This document shows positions 7,229-16,518 of a stretch of DNA of 64,000 nucleotides, piece after piece; the first letter of the stretch is position 1; each line of letters starts with the position of its first letter. Under the pieces are notes generated by a model. That model was not told the DNA's origin and ran no database searches. It was given only the letters and a program-made list of their open reading frames with translations. Both the position numbers and the translations under genes were made by a program. Source of the stretch: Candidatus Saccharimonadota bacterium. GTDB taxonomy: Bacteria > Patescibacteriota > Saccharimonadia > Saccharimonadales > Saccharimonadaceae. The stretch spans positions 191,214-255,213 of the forward strand of contig UNSL01000001.1 in assembly GCA_900555265.1 (NCBI GenBank), given 5' to 3'.

Positions 7229-9679
7229 CTAGCTATTCAATGGCGGATTCTGAATTCCCGGCGGCATTTGCGCAGATTGCGAACCTAAAATTTGGCGAAT
7301 TTGATCAGCGGTGATAATTGTAGTTGAGCCAGGCGCGACAGTTCCCGCCAGCATTTGCTTGGCGACGGTATTCTCGACAGCTCGCTGGACGACGCGGCGC
7401 ATCGGACGAGCCCCCAATCTTGGATCATAGCCAGCCTCGACCAACAATTTCTTACCTTCTTCCTCGACCGCAACTTGAATTTTTTGCGGCGCCAAAGTCT
7501 TATTAACTCCCGCCAAAATCAAATCAACAACCTGCAATAACTCATCTTTTCCTAGCGGACGGAACAAAACGATTTCATCAAAACGGTTCAAAAATTCTGG
7601 GCGGAATAAATTGGCGTTAATCAACTCGTTAATAAATGTCTGCTCGAACTGCTCCAATTGATAACCCCGCTCAATATATTCACGAATTCTATCCGCGCCA
7701 GCATTCGACGTCGCAATTACAATCGTATCGCGAAAACTAATTTCTCGGTTATTTTCATCGCGAAGTATTCCCTCATCCAAAAGCTGCAGAAGCGTCGTCA
7801 AGACCTGCGGATGAGCCTTTTCAATTTCATCCAAAAGCACGACAGAAAACGGACGCTTCTGAACTTGAGCTGTCAAACTCCCTGGATCTCGCGCGCCATC
7901 CGCAATTAACCTAGCCACGTCATCCGGCCTGACAAATTCGTTCAAATCCAAGCGAATCATATTACCTTCGCCGCCAAAATAAACATCCGCCAAAGCTTTA
8001 GAAAGCTCCGTTTTACCAACACCAGTCGGACCAAGAAACAGGAACGCACCAATCGGTCGATTCTGATTTCTAACACCTGTGCGCGCGCGGCGAATAGCGT
8101 CAGAAACAACTGTCACGGCTCGCGTTTGATTGATCATTCGCTGATGAATTAATGACTCCAAGTTTAACAATTTTTCCTTTTCGTCGCTCAAAGATGCTAC
8201 CGAAATTTTTATACCAAGAGTCTTTTCAATCGCGTCATCCACAGATTGCGCGGTCACTAGCCCGCCACTCGCATAACTTGCCGCCGCTTCCAAAATTTTC
8301 AACGCCTTACCTGGCATTACTAAGTCCTGAACATAACGATCGCCAACACGATACGCCTCCGCCAGTGCCTGATACATATATGTCACTTTGTGCTGTGCCT
8401 CAAATAAAACCAATTGATCGCGCATAATTTTCATAGTTTCAGGTTCATTTGATGGCTGAATTGCAATTGTATTCAAAGCGTGAGCAAGCTGCGGCTTAGT
8501 CTGGGAAATTTGCAAAAATCGCTGATCGTCCATCGTTAAAATCGTCCTAAGTCTGCCCGCCTCCAGAATTGGCAATAACACATTACTCAAGTCAACCGAA
8601 CCAACGCCTTCTTCGAAGAATAATTGCGCATTGTCCAGACATAAAATCACGTTTTTCGACAAAAAAGCTTCGTTCAAAATCATCGTAACCAGATTTTCCA
8701 ATTCCCCGCGACCCGACGCCACACTAATCAACGACGACGCGTCCAGCATAAAAACTTGCTGATACATCAGCGAACCAGGAACGCCTCGATGTCCGTCAAT
8801 CAGCATTTCCGCAAACGCCGACACGACAGTACTTTTTCCCGCGCCGTCAGCACCAACCAACGTAATATTCTGCCGCCCGCCAGAACTAAACGTTTTAAGC
8901 ATCTGCCCCAGCGCCTCCTCGTGCACAGCCAACTTAGTTGTAAACGCACCGCCAGATACACTGACGCTAATATTCTGAGCAAATCGACTCAGCAGTGGCG
9001 TATAACCAAAAGACCAATCCCTAGCAATTCCGCCCGTATTTAACGGCTTCTCTTTATATTGATCAATCAACGCCTTGATTCGCTCGTACCATCGAATAGC
9101 CTCCTCGATATCATGAAAATCGATCTTCATATTCGCCAGCAAAGAATCGTGTTGTGGCAATTGCTTTACTATTGCCGCCGCCAAAACCGCGCTAGTAATC
9201 TTCGGACTTTCCGTGCTCTGCCAAATTTCAATCGCCGCTTTCCAAATCTGCTCCGTTCGATCCGGATCGTCGACGGAAATATTACGCAAGAAATTCGGCG
9301 TCAAACCCAGCCGCACTGCCAAAAATTGCCCGGCTCGCGTACCTGTAATCGCCTCAGCAATATCAATCGGCGTCGGCCTGCGCGGCAATTTGCCCAAAAC
9401 GTCCGCCGCCATCACATCGTCAATCGTCTTAGGATTTTTACTAATTTCCGCCGTCTTAAGATCTTTTTCCCACCAAATCGACACCATAATCATCGGACCA
9501 CTCAGACCAAATAATAGCCAGCCAATCGCCCCGTGTTCGATCAACGACCACAAACCAAGTAGTACCATCATAATGCCGACAGCTATCGCCACGATATGCC
9601 AAGCATTGCCAAACCTCACAGAAAATCGCGCTTTCTGGGCTCTTAAACTGTCGTAATTAAATCTCGGCTCTATTTCCAT
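7229..9679 (-). CDS. Membrane-anchored Clp-family AAA+ ATPase (ClpC-like)
   Basis: 816 aa. The N-terminus has two membrane segments (about residues 24-65), then a helical region with a weak Clp-N-like repeat, then two AAA+ modules. The first has Walker A GADGAGKST but Walker B ends LCLDNAQ, with Asn where the catalytic Glu is usual. The second is canonical: GPTGVGKT, VVLLDEIEKAH, ATSNAG, FLNRFDE, and a C-terminal DPRLGARPMRR module. It would act as an unfoldase facing the cytosol from the membrane, perhaps with ClpP (not in the window). The start at 9679 overlaps the previous stop by 10 nt; longer frames lack support. This build differs from ordinary soluble ClpC. Confidence 0.85.
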   Translation of the reverse strand: MEIEPRFNYDSLRAQKARFSVRFGNAWHIVAIAVGIMMVLLGLWSLIEHGAIGWLLFGLSGPMIMVSIWWEKDLKTAEISKNPKTIDDVMAADVLGKLPRRPTPIDIAEAITGTRAGQFLAVRLGLTPNFLRNISVDDPDRTEQIWKAAIEIWQSTESPKITSAVLAAAIVKQLPQHDSLLANMKIDFHDIEEAIRWYERIKALIDQYKEKPLNTGGIARDWSFGYTPLLSRFAQNISVSVSGGAFTTKLAVHEEALGQMLKTFSSGGRQNITLVGADGAGKSTVVSAFAEMLIDGHRGVPGSLMYQQVFMLDASSLISVASGRGELENLVTMILNEAFLSKNVILCLDNAQLFFEEGVGSVDLSNVLLPILEAGRLRTILTMDDQRFLQISQTKPQLAHALNTIAIQPSNEPETMKIMRDQLVLFEAQHKVTYMYQALAEAYRVGDRYVQDLVMPGKALKILEAAASYASGGLVTAQSVDDAIEKTLGIKISVASLSDEKEKLLNLESLIHQRMINQTRAVTVVSDAIRRARTGVRNQNRPIGAFLFLGPTGVGKTELSKALADVYFGGEGNMIRLDLNEFVRPDDVARLIADGARDPGSLTAQVQKRPFSVVLLDEIEKAHPQVLTTLLQLLDEGILRDENNREISFRDTIVIATSNAGADRIREYIERGYQLEQFEQTFINELINANLFRPEFLNRFDEIVLFRPLGKDELLQVVDLILAGVNKTLAPQKIQVAVEEEGKKLLVEAGYDPRLGARPMRRVVQRAVENTVAKQMLAGTVAPGSTTIITADQIRQILGSQSAQMPPGIQNPPLNS

Positions 9680-10050
9680 ACAGAAACTCCCATTTGCCAT
9701 AAAATAATCCCGATAAACGGCATCAGCGGCAGCGCTAGCCACATAATAATTCCTAAAATCATCCACAAAAATCGTAGCAATATCATCAATACTCCAATAA
9801 TTATCACCATGGAGCGCACCACCGCACCAATTACTCGCGAGAACATTTTGTCAAAAAACGCAGATAGCTGCACAGATAAGTCGCCGCCAACTGGAGCGGC
9901 CGAAATCTGGCGAAACGGATTGAATAAAGTTTTCAAAAGTAGCCCGACTGAGAAAAAATCCGCGGTTCGTAAAACTCCCAGAAAACTTTGTCGGATATAT
10001 TGCAACAAGCCATTACCATACCACCACTGAAAGATACCCACCAAAAACAT
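9670..10050 (-). CDS. Small membrane protein upstream of the Clp ATPase
   Basis: 126 aa, not recognised. It starts MFLVGIFQWWYGNG and has hydrophobic stretches in the middle and at the C-terminus (two or three membrane helices) around an amphipathic RQISAAPVGGDL segment. The ATG at 10050 is preceded by TACAAT at 6 nt, so an upstream in-frame start at 10101 is rejected. It overlaps the Clp gene by 10 nt, so the two are probably made together and may form one membrane complex. It is divergent from murT. Confidence 0.7.
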   Translation of the reverse strand: MFLVGIFQWWYGNGLLQYIRQSFLGVLRTADFFSVGLLLKTLFNPFRQISAAPVGGDLSVQLSAFFDKMFSRVIGAVVRSMVIIIGVLMILLRFLWMILGIIMWLALPLMPFIGIILWQMGVSVWK

Positions 10051-10094
10051 ATTGATATTGTAGCACATCAGCCCGACAGAGTATAATAGACAAT

Positions 10095-11357
10095 ATGGCA
10101 AGACAGATGATTAGTACTATTATTGGCAAAAGCGTCAAGAAAGTCGCTAAATTACGCGGTGGCGGTTCAGCCTTGCCGGGTTTGGTGATTGAAAAAATTG
10201 ACCCAAAATTTATTCAGAGAACGTTGGTAGATTTGCCGCAAGGCGTGGTTATTATCAGCGGAACGAATGGAAAAACGACGACGACAAAGATTGTTGTGGA
10301 ACTATTAGAATCAGTCGGGCTGAAAGTCTTCACGAATCGCACTGGTAGCAATTTTTCCCGAGGCGTGGCGGCGGCGCTACTTGATGAGGTTAATATTCGC
10401 GGCAAGCTGGACGCTGACATTGCAGTCCTGGAACTGGACGAGGCTTGGGCAGTTAAGTTTGTACAAATTGTTCGTCCGCGCTTTTCTCTGCTTCTGAATG
10501 TTATGCGCGATCAATTGGACAGATTTGGAGAAATTGACAATACAGCCGCATTGCTTCAAAAAATAGCTGAAGCCACCAGCGACACTGTCGTTCTCAACCG
10601 CGACGATCCGCGAATTTTTAAGATTAGCGAACATATTCAAGCTAAAAAAGTTTTCTTCGGTACAACCAGCGAATTACTTCAATTGATGCCAACGGACGAC
10701 ACTCTAAAATACGGCACCGCAACCGCAAATCAAAGCGTGGCGGCTGATGTTTTATTAAAAAAAATTAACGCTCAACAGGCGACTTTTCAAATTGACAATA
10801 AAGAAATTGACGTAGATCTGCAACTCACTGGAGTTTATAATCTTCTCAATGCGGCGGCAGCGGTTGCCCTGGCTCGACAAATAGCGGGACCGGAAATTAC
10901 CGATACGATTTTATCTGCGCTAGAAAACATAAAGCCGGCGTTTGGTCGTGGCGAAACGATTTATCTGAATGGCACGCCAATTGAGCTTATTTTGGTGAAA
11001 AATCCGAGCGGCTTTCGGTTGGCACTTCTGTCGTTCGCCAAAAACAATAGCACTACGATGATCGCCGTCAATGACAATTACGCCGACGGACGAGATGTAA
11101 GTTGGTTTTGGGACGTCGATTTTTCACTATTGAAAAACGTAGCGATGATCAGTGGCGTGCGTGCTTACGATATGGCTTTGCGACTTCAATATGACGACAT
11201 TTCAATTGGGAAAATTGACACCAATATTTCGAAAGCCCTGGAGGATTTCATTAATGACAATCCCGATGAGCCAAAACAGATTTTTTGTAGCTACACAGCC
11301 ATGACAGCAATTCGTCGCTTGCTGAGCGAAAAAACCGACGTGGAGGAAATATCATAA
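10095..11357 (+). CDS. murT: Lipid II isoglutaminyl synthase, MurT subunit
   Basis: Mur-ligase-fold ATPase that, with GatD, amidates the D-Glu of lipid II. The P-loop SGTNGKTTTTK is at residues 55-65, followed by LDEAW, NVMRDQLDRFGE, the LNRDDPRIF strand and GVYNLLNAAAAVAL, all MurT landmarks; the C-terminal DUF1727-type domain is present (420 aa). The four-Cys zinc ribbon that S. aureus and S. pneumoniae MurT carry in the middle domain is missing: the chain has one Cys only. TATAAT lies 7 nt before the ATG. Its stop overlaps gatD (TAATG). Confidence 0.95.
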   Translation: MARQMISTIIGKSVKKVAKLRGGGSALPGLVIEKIDPKFIQRTLVDLPQGVVIISGTNGKTTTTKIVVELLESVGLKVFTNRTGSNFSRGVAAALLDEVNIRGKLDADIAVLELDEAWAVKFVQIVRPRFSLLLNVMRDQLDRFGEIDNTAALLQKIAEATSDTVVLNRDDPRIFKISEHIQAKKVFFGTTSELLQLMPTDDTLKYGTATANQSVAADVLLKKINAQQATFQIDNKEIDVDLQLTGVYNLLNAAAAVALARQIAGPEITDTILSALENIKPAFGRGETIYLNGTPIELILVKNPSGFRLALLSFAKNNSTTMIAVNDNYADGRDVSWFWDVDFSLLKNVAMISGVRAYDMALRLQYDDISIGKIDTNISKALEDFINDNPDEPKQIFCSYTAMTAIRRLLSEKTDVEEIS

Positions 11358-12079
11358 TGAAAATAACAATTGCGCAACTTTATCCGCGAGATATGAATCT
11401 TTATGGCGACTGGGGCAACACGCTAGTCCTAAAAAAACGGCTGGAACGACGCGGCTTCGAAGTTGAGATTATCGATCACGATCCAGGCGATTCAACGGAT
11501 TTTTCTAAAATTGATATTTTTGTTGGCGGCGGCGGACAGGATTCTGGGCAGACGATTATCCAAAACGACCTTCTGACACGAGCCGATGAACTGCGACAAT
11601 TAGCAAAAGACGGCGTGCCGATGCTGATGATTTGCGGAATGTATCAATTATTTGGTCGGTTTTTCCGAACGCTCAAGGGCGAGGAAATTGTTGGTGCTAA
11701 CATTCTGCCGATTGAAACAATTGCTGGCGACGAACGGATGATTGGTAACATTGTCATTAGAAGCCGGGAATTTGGAGATATCGTTGGCTATGAAAATCAC
11801 AGCGGACAAACTTTCTTAGATAAGACCGCCAAACCTCTTGGGCAAGTTATTAAAGGCGCTGGCAATAATATGACCGACGCAAACGAAGGTGTTCGCTATA
11901 ACAACATCATTGCCACTTATCTCCACGGTCCGATTCTACCCAAAAACCCGCAAATTGCAGATTTTCTTATCGGCGAGGCACTAGAGCGACGCGGCGTAAG
12001 CGCAGATTCGGGGCTGGAAAAAATTGACGACACTTTAGCGAATAAAGCGAGAGAGATAGCGTTAAAATTATCCAGATAA
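11357..12079 (+). CDS. gatD: Lipid II isoglutaminyl synthase, glutamine amidotransferase subunit GatD
   Basis: 240 aa class I glutaminase that feeds ammonia to MurT. The nucleophile is Cys93 in MLMICGMYQLFG and the partner His190 in TYLHGP; these correspond to the known S. aureus Cys94 and His189. LYGDWGNT and GGGGQDSGQ are typical of the family. Translation is coupled to murT by TAATG. The pair implies that cell-wall stem peptides carry isoglutamine. Confidence 0.96.
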   Translation: MKITIAQLYPRDMNLYGDWGNTLVLKKRLERRGFEVEIIDHDPGDSTDFSKIDIFVGGGGQDSGQTIIQNDLLTRADELRQLAKDGVPMLMICGMYQLFGRFFRTLKGEEIVGANILPIETIAGDERMIGNIVIRSREFGDIVGYENHSGQTFLDKTAKPLGQVIKGAGNNMTDANEGVRYNNIIATYLHGPILPKNPQIADFLIGEALERRGVSADSGLEKIDDTLANKAREIALKLSR

Positions 12080-12082
12080 TTC

Positions 12083-13594
12083 ATGAAAAAAATCCGTATA
12101 TATCTTAAAAAGCTATATGCATTTCTTCATCAAATGCCCGGCTGGGTTTGGCTAATTCCAATCTTAATCTTAGCCATCAACGTTCGACTTACCTATTTAA
12201 CAAAAGCCGACATTTGGCATGACGAAGGATATACGGCGGCCATCATTCAGCAGCCAATCAGAGAAATTATCGCCATTACGACCACGGACGTCCACCCGCC
12301 GCTTTATTACGTTATTATGCACGTTTGGCGATTGATTTTCGGCAATTCCGTAGCTTCGCTCAGAGGATTTAGTGTTGCATGCGGAGTTCTGACGATTGCC
12401 CTATTGTTTTTGTTGCTCCAAAAACTTTTCTCTAAAAGAATCGCCGTATTCGGAAGTTTTTTAGCAGCACTAGGACCATTCTTAATCCGCTATAGCAACG
12501 AAGCTCGAATGTATGCGCTGGCAGCACTTTTGGCCGTAGCAATGACATACACATTTGCCGTGGCGGTCGAGCGCAAAAGTAAGAAGTTCTGGTGGGCGCT
12601 ATATGGAATTTTAGTAGCACTCGGTCTTTATACACAATATTTCCTAGCATTAATGCTACCCGCGCATTTCGCATATATTTGGCTAAAACTTGGCGGAAAT
12701 CGCACTGCCATAAAAAATATATTTAAGGACAAAAACGTTTGGCTTGCCGCAGGAACATGCTTTTTACTATTCCTTCCCTGGCTACCAGTTATGATTTCCC
12801 AAACAAGCCGAGTAAGTGGCGGCTTCTGGACCCCCGAAGTTACTAAATTTACCATACCAACAACATTATCGATGTTCTTAACTTACGACGACAGGATTGT
12901 CCGCTATTTTGGGTTGCTACTGCCGCCAATTATAGTCGTAATTTCATTCATCCTAGCCAAAAAACATTCAAAATACCAAGCAGCAATTTGGATTTTAACA
13001 ATTTGGTTGCTACTACCAATGACCATCGTTTACATACTCAGCCAGGGTCGACCAGTTTACTTAGATCGATATTTCACTTATTCAGTACCGGCGTTTTACG
13101 GCTTGATTGCGGTATTCATCAGGCTTATTTTTTCTAATAAAAAATGGTGGTCTATTGGAATATCTATTGTCCTAGTATTATTTATCGGTCATTACATGTG
13201 GCATATCGGCGGTAAAAATATCGCAGAATTGTCCTGGAACAACACCAACACAGCCATGAATCATATAAACGAAAATATCCAGAGTAATGATGTTATTATT
13301 TCTGGCGAGATCTACACTTATTTTCATACTTCCTATTACAACCGCACAAATAAAGAAATTATACTCCTGAAGCCAAAAGAAGAACTGGGTTGGGTTGGCG
13401 AATGGGGATTAATTAAAAAAATGAATACTACAGAAATTGGCTCTTTAGAGTCAGTAAAATCTCCAAGAATCTGGCTAATCCTTCGTGAAAAAACATATGA
13501 CGAATATAAAAAACAAGTTCCGCCCTACTGGCAATTAAAGCAAGAATTCCATGATGGCGACTTGATTATTGGATTATACGAAAATAAAAAATAA
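12083..13594 (+). CDS. GT39-like membrane glycosyltransferase
   Basis: 503 aa polytopic protein (about 11-13 membrane segments) of the ArnT/PMT (dolichyl-phosphate mannosyltransferase) superfamily. The first loop has IWHDEGYTAA, with the acidic pair that is catalytic in the family, and TTDVHPPLYYVIMHVW follows as the second loop motif. It would transfer a sugar from a lipid-phosphate carrier to an outer target. The start 3 nt after gatD places it in the murT-gatD operon, so a cell-wall or surface-protein target is likely, but the sugar and acceptor cannot be read from the sequence. Confidence 0.85.
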   Translation: MKKIRIYLKKLYAFLHQMPGWVWLIPILILAINVRLTYLTKADIWHDEGYTAAIIQQPIREIIAITTTDVHPPLYYVIMHVWRLIFGNSVASLRGFSVACGVLTIALLFLLLQKLFSKRIAVFGSFLAALGPFLIRYSNEARMYALAALLAVAMTYTFAVAVERKSKKFWWALYGILVALGLYTQYFLALMLPAHFAYIWLKLGGNRTAIKNIFKDKNVWLAAGTCFLLFLPWLPVMISQTSRVSGGFWTPEVTKFTIPTTLSMFLTYDDRIVRYFGLLLPPIIVVISFILAKKHSKYQAAIWILTIWLLLPMTIVYILSQGRPVYLDRYFTYSVPAFYGLIAVFIRLIFSNKKWWSIGISIVLVLFIGHYMWHIGGKNIAELSWNNTNTAMNHINENIQSNDVIISGEIYTYFHTSYYNRTNKEIILLKPKEELGWVGEWGLIKKMNTTEIGSLESVKSPRIWLILREKTYDEYKKQVPPYWQLKQEFHDGDLIIGLYENKK

Positions 13595-13616
13595 CTGGTT
13601 AAATGCCAGTTATTTT
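13591..13616 (+). terminator. Terminator of the murT-gatD-GT operon
   Basis: ATAACTGG (13591-13598) pairs with CCAGTTAT (13606-13613), followed by TTTT. The stem includes the last bases of the stop codon region. Confidence 0.7.
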
Positions 13617-13637
13617 AATACACTGAATGATTTCAAT

Positions 13638-13714
13638 TGGTCGGGGTGAAAGGACTCGAACCTTCGACCTCACGGTCCCAAACCGCGCGCGCTAGCCAAC
13701 TGCGCCACACCCCG
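13638..13714 (-). tRNA. tRNA-Pro (anticodon TGG)
   Basis: 77 nt on the minus strand with encoded CCA. The acceptor CGGGGTG pairs with CACCCCG and the discriminator is A. The anticodon loop TTTGGGA gives TGG. C1 at the 5' end is typical of bacterial proline tRNAs. Confidence 0.95.
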
Positions 13715-13857
13715 AAAGATATCTCTATCATTCGTTCTGATCTATCTTAACATATATCACTAAATAAGTACAGAATAAATTTACAAACAAACTTTTATAC
13801 TTCGTGAAGCATAAAAATAACTTGGCAAGTAGCTTACTTCAGGATAAGATATATTGT

Positions 13858-14532
13858 ATGAATTACACAAAACCGTATACACCTCCAACGCTAACCGTGG
13901 ACGCAGTAATTTTTCAAGTAAACAACAATACCCTGGAAGTGTTATTATTAAAACGACCGAATGAACCTTTTAAAGGAGAATGGGCCCTCCCTGGAGGGTA
14001 TAACGCCAAGGGCGAGACAACTACAGACGCGCTCGAACGTGTAGTTTTCCAAAAGACAGGCGTAAAAATTAAAGACGACCTACGATATATTGAACAGCTT
14101 TACACTTTCGATACGATCAATCGTGATCCACGAGGACATGCAGTGTCTGTAACCTACATGGGTTGTGGACGCAATATTACATACAATGAAGATTTAGAAG
14201 TGGCATTTTTTGATGTAAATAAAATACCAAAGCTGGCATACGATCACACCAACATCATTAAATACGCCAAAGAACGCCTAATTGCAAAAATGACATACAC
14301 CAATTCGGCATTTGCTTTTCTGGATCGAAGATTTACCTTAACACAACTGCAAACAGTTTACGAGATAGTTTTTGGTCGTGAATTTGACAAGCGTAATTTT
14401 CGAAAAAAATTCCTCAGCTTAAACTTAATTCATGAAACTAACAAGTTGTGGCGAGACGGCGCGCATCGTCCGGCAAAATTATATGAATTTAATTCAAGTA
14501 AGCTCGAGAATTTAGATCGTAGCTTAGACTAA
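13858..14532 (+). CDS. nrtR: NrtR-like Nudix-type transcriptional regulator of NAD metabolism
   Basis: 224 aa. N-terminal Nudix fold (residues about 10-140) with WALPGGY, but the Nudix box is degenerate: GGYNAKGETTTDALERVVFQ lacks the REUxEE core, so it should bind rather than cut its ligand. The C-terminal part (about 145-220, FTLTQLQTVYEIVFGREFDKRNF) is the winged helix typical of NrtR. NrtR proteins sense ADP-ribose or related NAD products. The next genes are pncA and pncB, which supports the role. TAAGAT lies 7 nt before the ATG at 13858, and an AAGTA-GCT-TACTT repeat (13827-13839) precedes it. A GTG 54 nt upstream is less likely. Confidence 0.88.
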   Translation: MNYTKPYTPPTLTVDAVIFQVNNNTLEVLLLKRPNEPFKGEWALPGGYNAKGETTTDALERVVFQKTGVKIKDDLRYIEQLYTFDTINRDPRGHAVSVTYMGCGRNITYNEDLEVAFFDVNKIPKLAYDHTNIIKYAKERLIAKMTYTNSAFAFLDRRFTLTQLQTVYEIVFGREFDKRNFRKKFLSLNLIHETNKLWRDGAHRPAKLYEFNSSKLENLDRSLD

Positions 14533-14578
14533 CCTCCCTGTAAAAATCTAGAAAATTTATATTTTTCATAAATTAGTG

Positions 14579-14627
14579 TTGACAATACAATAACTGGCTA
14601 TTAGACTAGATAGTAAGTGTAAACTAT
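14579..14627 (+). promoter_or_regulatory. pncA operon promoter with candidate NrtR operator
   Basis: TTGACA (14579-14584), 17 bp, TAGACT (14602-14607). An inverted repeat ATAGT-N8-ACTAT (14610-14627) covers the expected transcription start. AAGGAGGTCC (14637-14646) is the ribosome site. Repression by the neighbouring NrtR-like protein is inferred. Confidence 0.55.
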
Positions 14628-14654
14628 ACATTAAGTAAGGAGGTCCTTAGCATT

Positions 14655-15269
14655 ATGGAAAAGTCTAACTATATATTTGTCGGGGTTGATCCACAAAATG
14701 ATTTTATCGATGGAAGTCTTGCTGTTGCCGAAGCAGAGCAAATCATTGAGCCCATCAATTCTATCGTCGACGAGATACGAAAACATGACGGCACGGTTGT
14801 ATTCACCCGAGACTGGCACCCCGAAAAAACACCACATTTTGACAAATGGCCAGTTCACTGCGTAGCCAACACCAGAGGAGCTGATTTTCACAAAGACCTA
14901 AATATTCAGCCTGGCGATATTATCATCAATAAAGGCGTCGGTCAGACAGACGGATATTCTGGATGGGAGGGTAAAAGCGAAACAAACGAAACGTTAGAAT
15001 CTATCATAACACCAAAAACACCCCATGAAAAAGTTAAAGTACTTCTCGGCGGATTAGCAACATATTTTTGCGTAGGATCTACTGCCCGAGATATCGCCGA
15101 ACATTTCAAAGATGACAGGCGTGTTACTACATACCTACTTATAGACGCCATCCGTGCTGTAGGATTAACTCCAACAGCCGAAGAAGAAGCATTATCCGCA
15201 ATGAAAGAGGCTGGAATATTAGCAATATCAACCGAAGAAGCAAAGAAGATGATCCAGGAGGCAATTTAA
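14655..15269 (+). CDS. pncA: Nicotinamidase
   Basis: 204 aa cysteine hydrolase that turns nicotinamide into nicotinate. Catalytic triad residues are visible: Asp12 in VDPQNDF, Lys in INKGVGQ and Cys in GLATYFCVGST; the metal-binding region is RDWHPEKTPHF. It lies between the NrtR-like regulator and pncB, with only a direct junction to pncB. A strong SD AAGGAGG precedes the ATG. First gene of the salvage operon. Confidence 0.96.
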   Translation: MEKSNYIFVGVDPQNDFIDGSLAVAEAEQIIEPINSIVDEIRKHDGTVVFTRDWHPEKTPHFDKWPVHCVANTRGADFHKDLNIQPGDIIINKGVGQTDGYSGWEGKSETNETLESIITPKTPHEKVKVLLGGLATYFCVGSTARDIAEHFKDDRRVTTYLLIDAIRAVGLTPTAEEEALSAMKEAGILAISTEEAKKMIQEAI

Positions 15270-16511
15270 ATGGAGAAGAGCTCAAAAATATCACAAGGAT
15301 TAGATTACTACAAAGCAACTATGGGAATGAACGAGTTCTTAAAACATCCTGAAGCAGAAGTTACCTTCACATTGAAAAATCGCTCCCCTAATCTATTATC
15401 CGAATTTGTATCCCCAGTAGAATTACAGGATAGACTAAATGAGCTAGTTGAAGGATGGCGGCCTGATGAAGTAGCCTACTTGGCTGGATTACAAAACCAA
15501 GACGGCAAAGCGACATTTTCGCAAGAATATCTTGATTTCCTAATAAGTAGCCCCTTGCCTCCGGTCAAGATCGGATATGATAAGCGCGGCGACCTAGCGG
15601 TTGAGACTACAGGAAAATGGCCCCTAGTTACATTCTGGGAAACCGTTGTCATGAGCGAAATAAATGAAATATATTTTCGTAACAAACTCGCACATGAAGG
15701 TTACTCTTTGGAAGAAGTGTATGCCGAAGGAGATCGCCTATTAGACGAAAAGATCAAATTATTAAAAAGCCGCCCAGATATTAAATTTTCTGATTTCGGC
15801 ACACGACGGCGTTTTAGTTATGATTGGCATAGGCACGTAATTGAACGAGTTGCAAATGAACTCCCTGACAATTTTGTCGGAACTTCAAATATATACTTGG
15901 CGCATAAACTAGAATTAAAACCGATTGGAACTTTTGCACACGAAATGCCAATGGTCTACGCTGCACTGGCAGATAAAGCCGAAAACAATCCACTAAGTGG
16001 CCACAATCAGGCGCTAAAAGATTGGCAAGGTACATATGGCAACGAATTATCAATTGCTTTAACTGATACATTTACAACTGATTTCTTCTTTGCCGACTTC
16101 ACTCCAGACCAATGGTCTTCTTGGAAAGGATTACGTCACGATTCTGGCGACCCAATAGATTTTGGAAATAAGGCTATTGAAATTTACAAAAAGAACGGAA
16201 TTGATCCTTTGGAGAAAACTATCGTCTTTAGTGATGGACTTGATGTGGGTGAAATTATTAGAATAGCTGATTACTTTAAAGGAAAGATAGGTGTAACATT
16301 CGGCTGGGGCACGACTTTGACTAACGACCTTGGAATTACACCCAACAACTTTGTTATGAAAGCCACAGAGGTTGATGGAGTATCTACGGTCAAATTGAGC
16401 GACACTCCTGGCAAACATACAGGTTCAGGTGATAAAATTAGAGAGTATAGTGAATACGTAAAAGCAGCTTTGGCAGAGAAGGCACTAAACAACACTCTAG
16501 CTACTGTATGA
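15270..16511 (+). CDS. pncB: Nicotinate phosphoribosyltransferase
   Basis: 413 aa enzyme that joins nicotinate and PRPP to give nicotinate mononucleotide. YYKATMG near the N-terminus, FGTRRR, the loop FAHEMPM with the phosphorylatable His of the family, and RHDSGDP are all present. GGAGG is 9 nt before the ATG and the gene begins at the base after the pncA stop. The later steps (NadD, NadE) are not in the window. Confidence 0.96.
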   Translation: MEKSSKISQGLDYYKATMGMNEFLKHPEAEVTFTLKNRSPNLLSEFVSPVELQDRLNELVEGWRPDEVAYLAGLQNQDGKATFSQEYLDFLISSPLPPVKIGYDKRGDLAVETTGKWPLVTFWETVVMSEINEIYFRNKLAHEGYSLEEVYAEGDRLLDEKIKLLKSRPDIKFSDFGTRRRFSYDWHRHVIERVANELPDNFVGTSNIYLAHKLELKPIGTFAHEMPMVYAALADKAENNPLSGHNQALKDWQGTYGNELSIALTDTFTTDFFFADFTPDQWSSWKGLRHDSGDPIDFGNKAIEIYKKNGIDPLEKTIVFSDGLDVGEIIRIADYFKGKIGVTFGWGTTLTNDLGITPNNFVMKATEVDGVSTVKLSDTPGKHTGSGDKIREYSEYVKAALAEKALNNTLATV

Positions 16512-16518
16512 AAAAACA

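Noticed and set aside
9059..9514. Plus-strand frame of 151 codons inside the Clp ATPase
   Set aside because: Arg/Asn-rich translation with no domain; the minus-strand Clp frame explains the region.
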